Shown: positions 1-6,487 of the stretch, one piece after another
Position numbering within the stretch: the stretch's first letter is position 1
Layout: the number at the start of each line of letters is the position of its first letter
Assembly (NCBI GenBank): GCA_023393155.1
Contig: JAEWML010000080.1
Span: forward strand, 1 to 9,764
DNA: 9,764 nt
DNA from: Bacillota bacterium
GTDB lineage: Bacteria; Bacillota; Clostridia; Oscillospirales; Oscillospiraceae
Reading direction: 5' to 3'
Notes under the pieces: generated by a model
Database searches by the model: none
The model's input: only the letters and a program-made list of their open reading frames with translations
What the model was told of the DNA's origin: nothing
Translations under genes and position numbers: made by a program

Positions 1-357
1 GGCCAGATTTTCCGCCGTCAGCACGCAGCCGTTGGCCTCCGCCAAAGCCTCCACCATGTCGTAAAACACCGTGGCGTCCAGCGCCTGCCGTTTCACATAG
101 TCGTCCAAGGTCTGTCCGCCCGCGTCGGCGGACCAGTCCGGCTCGCCGCCCGCCTGCTCCGCCAGATAGTAGCAGTCGGCGGTCAGCCAGTAGAAATACC
201 GCGCCGCCGGAACCTCCCGGCTGTCCACCGTCATAAGCACTGCCTCTGGCGCAATGCCGGACGCCTCGTAATAAAGGCCCGCCGGTTCCTCCGTCTTTTT
301 GCCGCAGCCGGCAAGCAGCGTCATCACCGCAATCAGGGCCGCAAACGCCCGTTTCAT
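1..357 (-). CDS. Foldase-like lipoprotein (PrsA/SurA-type N-terminus), 3' end outside window
   Basis: The frame is open from the ATG at 357 to the window edge, giving 119 residues of a longer protein. Residues 1-18 form a lipoprotein signal peptide: a basic start (MKR), a hydrophobic stretch, then a lipobox L-A-G-C with the lipidated Cys at residue 18. A short polar linker follows (GKKTEEP). The mature part begins with a beta-like segment around residues 40-50 (VLMTVDSREVPAARY) and then helical, Tyr/Trp-rich sequence. This resembles the N-terminal chaperone domain of PrsA/SurA-type peptidyl-prolyl isomerases, which help exported proteins fold outside the membrane. The PPIase domain itself would lie beyond the window, so the foldase call is an inference. 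A strong ribosome site (AGGAAGGAG, 365-373) precedes the ATG. The gene starts 39 nt after the lepB stop, so the two are probably co-transcribed. Lipoprotein status is nearly certain; the enzymatic role is not shown. Confidence 0.65.
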   Translation of the reverse strand, partial: MKRAFAALIAVMTLLAGCGKKTEEPAGLYYEASGIAPEAVLMTVDSREVPAARYFYWLTADCYYLAEQAGGEPDWSADAGGQTLDDYVKRQALDATVFYDMVEALAEANGCVLTAENLA

Positions 358-396
358 ATGCCTGCTCCTTCCTCCCGGCGGAGCAGGCGGGCGCAC

Positions 397-1074
397 TCAG
401 CCCACCCGGCGCACGCCGAGCCACGTATTGCCCGGCCACAGGGAGACGACGGCCAGCGCCCGGGCGCGAATATTGGATGCGGGGACAAAGGGGTCCTGCC
501 AGAAGCGGCTGTCCAAAGAGTCGTCCCGGTGGTCGCCCAGCAGGAAAACGCAGCCCTCCGGCACGGTGAAGCGGTCGTCCTCCCCCCGGGAATAGGTGAT
601 TCCCTGCACGGGGAGATAACGCTCCTCCAACTCCGTGCCGTCAACCAGCACATAGCCGTCACGGAAGGAGACGGTTTCCCCCGGCAGGCCCACCACCCGC
701 TTCACCAGCGTCTGGCCCAGCTCGTCGCTGTCAAAGAGCACAATGTCCCCCCGCTCCGGCACCGGGTTTCCCACAGCGTAGCTCAGGTGCCAGCTTAAAA
801 ACACGGAGTGGGTAGGCAGGGTTGTCTCCATGGACCCGCTGGTGACAAAGCCCAAAAGAAAAATCCCCCGGAACAGCGCCAGCATCACAAACACCGTGAC
901 GAACAGGTATCCGTAGCTGCGCAGAAATCTGCCGAAGGCGGTTCTGCCGCGCTCGTTGACGGGCTTCACCCGCTTTTTTGCCTTTTCGGGTTTTTCCGCC
1001 ATTGCGGGCTTTTCCGCCATTGCGGGCTTTTGCTCCTTTTCAGGCAGCTCCTTCCGGTCCTTTTCCTCAGACAT
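397..1074 (-). CDS. lepB: Signal peptidase I
   Basis: This 225-residue type I signal peptidase would cleave signal peptides from exported proteins at the outer face of the membrane. Residues 1-50 are a charged, Lys/Glu-rich cytoplasmic tail. A single membrane segment spans about 54-76. The catalytic Ser81 follows in TSGSMETTL and the general-base Lys125 is in VKRVVGLPGE. The conserved late box is GDHRDDSLDSRFW (180-192). Two family positions differ: the usual Pro of S-M-x-P-T-L is Thr84, and the usual Asn of GDNR is His182. Ser and Lys are both present, so activity is expected. The start ATG overlaps the end of mfd by 8 nt (ATGTCTGA), and an AAAGGAGA ribosome site (1081-1088) lies inside mfd, which suggests translational coupling. 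The cytoplasmic tail carries a duplicated AMAEKP motif. Placement before a foldase-like lipoprotein fits a secretion role. Confidence 0.95.
   Translation of the reverse strand: MSEEKDRKELPEKEQKPAMAEKPAMAEKPEKAKKRVKPVNERGRTAFGRFLRSYGYLFVTVFVMLALFRGIFLLGFVTSGSMETTLPTHSVFLSWHLSYAVGNPVPERGDIVLFDSDELGQTLVKRVVGLPGETVSFRDGYVLVDGTELEERYLPVQGITYSRGEDDRFTVPEGCVFLLGDHRDDSLDSRFWQDPFVPASNIRARALAVVSLWPGNTWLGVRRVG
992..1027 (-). repeat. Two perfect 18-bp tandem copies inside lepB
   Basis: The 18-bp unit TTTTCCGCCATTGCGGGC (plus strand) occurs twice in direct contact, at 992-1009 and 1010-1027, and the first four bases of a third copy follow. Because the unit is a multiple of three, it duplicates six residues (AMAEKP) in the cytoplasmic tail of signal peptidase I without shifting the frame. 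The two copies are identical at the DNA level, which suggests a recent slippage event and possible copy-number variation between strains. Confidence 0.9.
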
Positions 1075-4000
1075 GGCCGTTCTCCTTTTCTTTCGTATCC
1101 TCCGCCGCCAGGCGCAGGTCCTCCACCAGCGCGGACGCTGTTTCCAGCACGTCGGCGCCGGGTCGCAATTGCAGGGTCAGCATGGGGATGTCCCCGGCGC
1201 TGAGGGTCAGCCGCCGCCGGTACTTCGGCAGGGCGCACACCGCCGCCAGCGCCTCCGGGTGAAATACCCCCAGCTCCAGCCGCAGCCGCTCGCCCTTCTG
1301 GCTCAGGTCGGTGACTCCGGCTGCCTGCGCCGCCGCCCGCAGAAGCGCCACGTCCAGCAGCGCCAGCACGGGTTTCGGCGGGTCGCCGTAGCGGTCCATC
1401 AGTTCGTCCAAAAGCTCGCCGGAATCCTCTGGCGTGCGGATGGCGGCAATACGGCGGTACAAATCCATCCGCTGCTCCGCCGAGGGGACATACCGCTCCG
1501 GCAGATGGGCGTTCACCGTCAAATCGGCGGAGCATTCCGCCGCGCGGACGGGCTGCACGCCCTGTTCCTCCAGCACCGCCTCCTCCAAAAGCTTGAGATA
1601 CATGTCGTAGCCCACGCTCATCATGTACCCGGACTGCTCCGGCCCCAGCAGGTTGCCCGCGCCCCGGATTTCCAGATCCCGCATGGCGATTTTAAACCCG
1701 GAGCCGAACTCCACGTATTCCCGGATGGCGCCAAGGCGCTTTTCCGCCGTCTCCTGTAAAATTTTGCCCTGGCGGTAGGTGAGGTATGCATAGGCCCGCC
1801 GGGTGCTGCGGCCGATGCGCCCGCGAAGCTGGTGGAGTTGGGCAAGTCCCATCCGGTCCGCGTCCTCAATCACCAGTGTATTCACGTTTGAAATATCAAT
1901 GCCTGTTTCGATGATGGTGGTGCACACCAGCACGTCCGCCTCTCCGTCCACCATCCGGCGCATCACGTCGGACAGCTCCCGTTCGGACATTTTTCCGTGG
2001 CCCACGGCAATGCGGACCTCCGGACCCAACAGCTTTTGCAGCCGTCCGGCGGCGGCGGAGATGGAGTCCACCCGGTTGTGGAGGTAATAGACCTGCCCGC
2101 CCCGGCTCAGCTCCCGTCGGATGGCGTCCGCCACAATCTGCCAGTCGTGCTCCAGCACATAGGTCTGAACCGGCTGGCGGTCGGCCGGCGGCTCCTCAAT
2201 GGTGCTCATGTCCCTCAGGCCCGACAGGGCCATGTTCAGCGTCCGGGGAATGGGGGTGGCGGAGAGGGTGAGGGTGTCCACCTGCTGGGCAAGCTCCCGC
2301 AGCCGCTCCTTATGGGTCACGCCAAAGCGCTGCTCCTCGTCAATGACCAGAAGCCCAAGATTTTTAAACTGCATGGACTTTTGCAGCAGCTTGTGGGTGC
2401 CGATCAAAACGTCCACGCCCCCGGTACGGGCGGCCTCTAAAATCCGCTTCTGCTCCTTGGGGGAGGTGAACCGGGACAATACCTCCACATTTACGGGAAA
2501 GCCCGCAAAGCGGCTCATGGCGGTGGCGTAGTGCTGCTGGGCCAGAATGGTGGTGGGGACCAGAATCGCCGCCTGCTTTCCGTCCAGCACGCATTTCATC
2601 ACGCCCCGCAACGCCACCTCCGTTTTGCCATACCCCACGTCGCCGCACAGCAGCCGCTCCATGGGCCGGGGCCGCTCCATGTCCGCCTTGATCTCCTCGA
2701 TGGCCCGAAGCTGGTCGTCCGTCTCCGGGTAAGGAAATGCGTCCTCAAATTCCTGCTGCCACGGGGAATCGGGCGAAAAGGCGAAGCCGGGCTGCTTCTG
2801 CCGCGCGGCGTACAGGGCGATGAGCCCCTTGGCAAGGTCCTTGGCGGCGGCCTTGGCCTTGGATTTGGACCGGGCCCACTCCGTTCCGCCCAGCTTGTTC
2901 AGCCGGGCGTGTCCGTCGTCCTCGCCGCCGCCGATGTACTTGCTGACCTGATCCAGCGCCGTAACCGGCACGTACAGGCAGTCCCCGGCGGCATAGTCGA
3001 TTTTGATATAGTCCTTTTCCACGCCGTCCACCGGCATTCTCCGAATGCCGGAGAACCGGCCCACGCCGTGCTGGGCGTGGACCACCAGATCGCCGGGGGA
3101 GAGGTCGGTGAAGGACTGAAGCTTTTGCCGTCCGGAGTCCTGCTTGAGCTTGCGCCGCTTTTGGGCGGCGGGGGACAGTTGCCCCTCCGTCAGCACCGCG
3201 AGGCGAAGCTGGGGCCACTCGCTGCCCGCGCTCAAAGTCCCGGCGGCCAGCCGAACCTCGCCGGGGGCGGGCATGGCGGCGTTGCGCAGGTCCAGCGCGG
3301 CGGGAATATTTCGGTCCTCCAGCAGCCGCAGCAAATTTTTCGCCCGGGCCTCGCCGCCGCAGAGAATCAGAACGCCGTACTCCGCCGCCCGGTAGTGATT
3401 TAAGTCCTCCGCAGCGGTTTCAAGGCTTCCGCCGTAGGAGGGAAGCTGTTTTGTGGTGAGGTTGATCAGCGCTCTGGGGGGAATGGGATAGCGGGAGGTG
3501 GGCAGCGCCGTCTCCATCACGCAGGGGAAGTCCGCCAGACGGGAAAAAAGCTCCTCGGCGGTCATGGTGAGGCGGGAAAACGTCCCCGCCAAAACCCCCG
3601 CCTCCATCAAAGCCTCCGTATCCTGCTTCACCTGCAGAACAAAGCCCTTCACCCGTTCCTCCACCCGTGCCGTCTCGCTGAGAAAAATCACCGAGTCCGG
3701 AGGGAGGTAGTCCAGCCCCCAGGCAGGCTCGGGGTACACGGCGGCAAGATACCGGTCCGCGCCGTTTAAAGAGGCCCCGTCCCGCAGGCGGGCAGCGTCC
3801 GCCCGCAAAGACGACGCGGCGGGAGAGGACGGGTCCCGTTTCTCCAGCTTTTCCGCCTCTTTTTCAAGGGACGCGGCAAGCCCCGCGATTCCGCCGTTTG
3901 CCTGATGGGGCAGTACCTCGGCGGCGGGAAGCAGCAGGGCGGACTTCACATTTTTCACCCGCCGCTGGCTGCCGGGGTCAAACAGGCCCATGGAGTCAAT

Positions 4001-4597
4001 CTCGTCGTCAAACAGCTCACAGCGCACCGGCTGGTCCATCAGGGGGGAAAACACATCTAAAATCCCGCCCCGGACGGCAAACTGCCCCACGCCCTCCACC
4101 TGCTGGCAGCGGACGTAGCCGGCGGCGGTCAGCTCCTCGGAAAGCTTGTTTAAATCCACGCGCCCGCCCACCTTCAGGGTCCGCGTGGCGGAGGACAGCA
4201 GCTTTTTGGGCTGGGTTCGGGCCATCAGCGCGTCCACCGTGGCAACGCAGACGGAAACGTGCCCGCGGGTCAGGGCGTACAGCGCGGCCAGACGGTTCTG
4301 CTCCCACGCGCGGGAAGCCACCGCCCCCGCCCGGAACTGCCACTCCCGGCCAAGCAGAATCACCGGCTCCGCCCCCGTTATGGCGCGCAAATCCCCCGCC
4401 AGCCGCCGGACCTCCTGCTCGTCGCCGCACAAAAAGACGGCGGGGCGGTCCATGGGCGCGGCAATCGCCGTTCCCACAAGGGCGCGGTGCGCGTTTTGAA
4501 GGCCGGAGACGGCCACGGGGCTTCTGCCGCTTTCAAGGCTGGCCACGGCCTCCCGCAGCTCCGGAAGCTCATTCAGTTTTTTCAGGAGATGTTCCAT
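1067..4597 (-). CDS. mfd: Transcription-repair coupling factor Mfd
   Basis: This 1176-residue protein has the full length of the family. Mfd is an ATP-driven DNA translocase that removes RNA polymerase stalled at lesions and recruits the UvrABC excision machinery. In order: an N-terminal UvrB-like region (about 1-350); the RNA-polymerase-interaction (CarD-like) domain at about 498-560, with VVHAQHGVGRFSGI; then the RecG-like translocase. Helicase motifs are intact: Walker A GDVGYGKTE (652-660), DEEQ (753-756), SATPIPRTLN (779-788), TIIETGIDISN (894-904) and QLRGRIGRS (923-931). The C-terminal TRCF domain begins near 1025 (LTVNAHLPERYVP). The ATG at 4597 has an AAAAAGGAA ribosome site five bases upstream. 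It follows pth after 52 nt and overlaps lepB by 8 nt, so it sits mid-operon. I see no frameshift or missing motif. Confidence 0.98.
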   Translation of the reverse strand: MEHLLKKLNELPELREAVASLESGRSPVAVSGLQNAHRALVGTAIAAPMDRPAVFLCGDEQEVRRLAGDLRAITGAEPVILLGREWQFRAGAVASRAWEQNRLAALYALTRGHVSVCVATVDALMARTQPKKLLSSATRTLKVGGRVDLNKLSEELTAAGYVRCQQVEGVGQFAVRGGILDVFSPLMDQPVRCELFDDEIDSMGLFDPGSQRRVKNVKSALLLPAAEVLPHQANGGIAGLAASLEKEAEKLEKRDPSSPAASSLRADAARLRDGASLNGADRYLAAVYPEPAWGLDYLPPDSVIFLSETARVEERVKGFVLQVKQDTEALMEAGVLAGTFSRLTMTAEELFSRLADFPCVMETALPTSRYPIPPRALINLTTKQLPSYGGSLETAAEDLNHYRAAEYGVLILCGGEARAKNLLRLLEDRNIPAALDLRNAAMPAPGEVRLAAGTLSAGSEWPQLRLAVLTEGQLSPAAQKRRKLKQDSGRQKLQSFTDLSPGDLVVHAQHGVGRFSGIRRMPVDGVEKDYIKIDYAAGDCLYVPVTALDQVSKYIGGGEDDGHARLNKLGGTEWARSKSKAKAAAKDLAKGLIALYAARQKQPGFAFSPDSPWQQEFEDAFPYPETDDQLRAIEEIKADMERPRPMERLLCGDVGYGKTEVALRGVMKCVLDGKQAAILVPTTILAQQHYATAMSRFAGFPVNVEVLSRFTSPKEQKRILEAARTGGVDVLIGTHKLLQKSMQFKNLGLLVIDEEQRFGVTHKERLRELAQQVDTLTLSATPIPRTLNMALSGLRDMSTIEEPPADRQPVQTYVLEHDWQIVADAIRRELSRGGQVYYLHNRVDSISAAAGRLQKLLGPEVRIAVGHGKMSERELSDVMRRMVDGEADVLVCTTIIETGIDISNVNTLVIEDADRMGLAQLHQLRGRIGRSTRRAYAYLTYRQGKILQETAEKRLGAIREYVEFGSGFKIAMRDLEIRGAGNLLGPEQSGYMMSVGYDMYLKLLEEAVLEEQGVQPVRAAECSADLTVNAHLPERYVPSAEQRMDLYRRIAAIRTPEDSGELLDELMDRYGDPPKPVLALLDVALLRAAAQAAGVTDLSQKGERLRLELGVFHPEALAAVCALPKYRRRLTLSAGDIPMLTLQLRPGADVLETASALVEDLRLAAEDTKEKENGHV

Positions 4598-4649
4598 ACA
4601 CGTTCCTTTTTAACGCGCCTGCGGCGCAAATCCAGGCTTGGCCGGAGCT

Positions 4650-5249
4650 TCAGTTATAGAGATTCATGGCCTTCTGGCAGTCCCCCTGCCCGATGATGCA
4701 CTCCGCCGCGTCAATGGCCCGGTTGAATACCTCCAACAGGGCCTTCCGTTCGGCTTGTGAGGGGACGCCGATCACCCAGTCGATCATGTCCCGCTCGCCG
4801 GGGGCCCCGCCGGGGTCGCCCACGCCGATTTTTACCCGGGGAAACTGCTCGGTTCCAAGGTGGGCGATGATGCTCTTGATGCCGTTGTGGCCTCCGGCGG
4901 AGCCGGAGGGGCGTACCCGCAGCTTCCCCACGGGCAAAGACACGTCGTCGTAAATCACCAGCACCCGCTCGGGAGGGATTTTATAGAATCGGGCGGCCTC
5001 GCCCACGGCCTCGCCGGAGAGGTTCATAAAGGTCTGGGGTTTCATCACCAAAACCCGCGCCCCGCCGAAGCGCAGGATATTGTATGCGGACTTAAACTTC
5101 ACCTTGTTCAGCTTGACGCCCTGCTTTTCCGCCAGCAGGTCCACGGTGAGAAAGCCCATATTGTGCCGGGTTTTGGCGTATTTTTCGCCGGGATTTCCAA
5201 GACCGGCCAAAATCCACTCCGCCCCGGAGGATTTGTTTCCAAACAACAT
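4650..5249 (-). CDS. pth: Peptidyl-tRNA hydrolase
   Basis: The 199-residue product hydrolyses the ester bond of peptidyl-tRNAs that drop off ribosomes, recycling tRNA in the cytoplasm. The signature residues of the bacterial Pth family are present: Asn19 in GLGNPG, catalytic His29 in TRHNMGF, Asn76 in TFMNLSGE, Asp101 in YDDVSLPVG and Asn122 in GSAGGHNG. The frame is open for another 36 codons upstream (to 5357), but that stretch has no Pth similarity. The ATG at 5249 gives the usual family N-terminus (LAGLGNPG at residues 14-21) and length. The ribosome site is modest (AAAGGG about 10 nt upstream). The gene lies between prs and mfd, as in Bacillus, where the orthologue is called spoVC. A 218-nt gap containing a hairpin separates it from prs, so transcription may be reduced or restarted there. 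Confidence 0.96.
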   Translation of the reverse strand: MLFGNKSSGAEWILAGLGNPGEKYAKTRHNMGFLTVDLLAEKQGVKLNKVKFKSAYNILRFGGARVLVMKPQTFMNLSGEAVGEAARFYKIPPERVLVIYDDVSLPVGKLRVRPSGSAGGHNGIKSIIAHLGTEQFPRVKIGVGDPGGAPGERDMIDWVIGVPSQAERKALLEVFNRAIDAAECIIGQGDCQKAMNLYN

Positions 5250-5413
5250 GGCTTCATTTCCCTTTGCATTAGAATTTACCCCGCTTGGGGTCGTCCGTCT
5301 GTCTTTTGCCACTCCACCAAAGCGGGCCGCCGGACTTCGGCCGCCATCCTTCCGCAAGGCCGCCTCCCAAACGAGGGGAGCGGAAAGCGATTTGGGGCGG
5401 CTTCAATACACAC

Positions 5414-5440
5414 AAGGCGGGAAGAACCTCTCCCCGCCCT
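5414..5440 (-). terminator. Hairpin downstream of prs, weak candidate terminator or processing site
   Basis: On the minus strand AGGGCGGGGAG and CTTCCCGCCTT can form an 11-bp stem around a five-base AGGTT loop. The stem contains two G-U pairs, which would be A-C mismatches on the other strand, so it fits a minus-strand RNA best. It starts about 28 nt after the prs stop codon. The sequence after it is GTGTGTATTGAAG, not a clean T run, so full termination is doubtful. It may instead protect the 3' end of an upstream transcript or be a partial read-through site before pth. Confidence 0.4.
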
Positions 5441-5467
5441 GTGGATTCAGTTTCGCCGCGGCTGCGC

Positions 5468-6427
5468 TCAGCGGAACAGCTTGGAGATGGAGACTTCCTG
5501 ATAGATGCGCTCGATGGCCTCGGCAAACAGGGGCGCCACGGGGAGATACTTGATCCGCTCGGATTTACCCGCGTCGATGGGAGCGATGGTATCCAGCAGG
5601 GCTACCTCGGAGATGACGCTGTTATTGATGCGCTCGATGGCGGGGCCGGAGAGAACGCCGTGGGTGGCGCAGGCGCACACGCTCTTTGCCCCGCCCACGT
5701 CCATCAGCGCCTGGGCGGCGTTGCACAATGACCCCCCGGTATCCACCATGTCGTCGTAAATAATGCAGTCCATGCCCCGCACGTCGCCGATGACGTTCAT
5801 CACCTCGCAGCTATTGGCTTTCTGGCGGCGCTTATCCACAATCGCCAGATTCATGTGCAGCTTCTGGGCAAAGGCCCGGGCCCGGGCCACGCTGCCAACG
5901 TCCGGAGACACCACCATCATGTTCTCGCAGTTGGCGCCGAACTTCTTGGCGTAGTAATCCACGAAAATGGGATTGCCCGCCAGATTGTCCACGGGGATGT
6001 CGAAAAATCCCTGAATCTGAGAGGCGTGCAGGTCCATGGTCAGCACCCGGTCCGCGCCGGCGGCGGTGAGCATGTTGGCAACCAGCTTGGCGGTGATGGG
6101 GTCCCGGGCCTTGGCCTTGCGGTCCTGCCGGGCATAGCCGTAGTAGGGAATCACGGCGGTGATGCGTCCGGCGGAGGCGCGCTTGAGCGCGTCGATCATA
6201 ATGAGTAGCTCCATCAGGTTTTTATTGACGGGGGAGGAAGTGGACTGGACCACGAACACGTCGCTGCCCCGGACCGTCTCATACAGGGAGACAAAAATTT
6301 CACCGTCGGAAAAGGTGCCCACCTCCGACTCTCCCAGTTTGGTTCCCATGAATTTGCAGATATCCGCCGCGAGCTGGGGATTGGAGTTGCCGCAGAATAC
6401 CTTGACGTCCTTGCCGTGAGAAATCAT
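5468..6427 (-). CDS. prs: Ribose-phosphate pyrophosphokinase (PRPP synthetase)
   Basis: The 319-residue class I enzyme makes PRPP from ribose 5-phosphate and ATP in the cytoplasm, feeding purine, pyrimidine, NAD, His and Trp synthesis. Visible family signatures: FSDGEIFVSLYE (39-50), the ATP-binding region IPYYGYARQDRK (93-104), the flexible-loop segment ARDPITAKL (107-115), the MDLHASQIQGFF motif (131-142) and the PRPP-binding loop IIYDDMVDTGGS (222-233). The loop usually reads VDD or IDD, so Tyr224 before the acidic pair is slightly unusual. The length is typical. The ATG at 6427 follows an AGAGGG ribosome site (6435-6440) with seven bases between. It lies 60 nt after glmU, the standard Bacillota order. 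A tandem pair of TATAAT-like boxes in that gap could provide extra transcription. Confidence 0.97.
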   Translation of the reverse strand: MISHGKDVKVFCGNSNPQLAADICKFMGTKLGESEVGTFSDGEIFVSLYETVRGSDVFVVQSTSSPVNKNLMELLIMIDALKRASAGRITAVIPYYGYARQDRKAKARDPITAKLVANMLTAAGADRVLTMDLHASQIQGFFDIPVDNLAGNPIFVDYYAKKFGANCENMMVVSPDVGSVARARAFAQKLHMNLAIVDKRRQKANSCEVMNVIGDVRGMDCIIYDDMVDTGGSLCNAAQALMDVGGAKSVCACATHGVLSGPAIERINNSVISEVALLDTIAPIDAGKSERIKYLPVAPLFAEAIERIYQEVSISKLFR

Positions 6428-6467
6428 AACAACGCCCTCTTTCTTATGTAGTAAGTATATTGTAAAA

Positions 6468-6485
6468 AATTATACCCAATTATAC
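6468..6485 (-). promoter_or_regulatory. Duplicated TATAAT box in the glmU-prs gap
   Basis: The octamer GTATAATT (minus strand) occurs twice, exactly ten bases apart, at 6478-6485 and 6468-6475, within an AT-rich 60-nt gap before prs. Each copy contains a perfect -10 hexamer. I find no good -35 box 16-18 bp upstream of either copy, since that sequence is the GC-rich end of glmU, and no clear TG extension. An internal prs promoter is therefore possible but unproven. Confidence 0.25.
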
Positions 6486-6487
6486 GC

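Noticed and set aside
2531..3403. 290-codon plus-strand frame opposite mfd
   Set aside because: It is a shadow of intact mfd coding sequence, with no family motifs. Other plus-strand frames at 956-1759 and 3898-4659 were rejected for the same reason.
4615..4627. GCGCC-TGC-GGCGC hairpin upstream of mfd as a terminator
   Set aside because: The stem is only 5 bp with a three-base loop, and on the minus strand it is followed by GTTAAAAAGG rather than a T run. It merely precedes the mfd ribosome site.
5250..5357. 36-codon N-terminal extension of pth
   Set aside because: The added residues have no Pth similarity, and the ATG at 5249 gives the normal family length and N-terminus.
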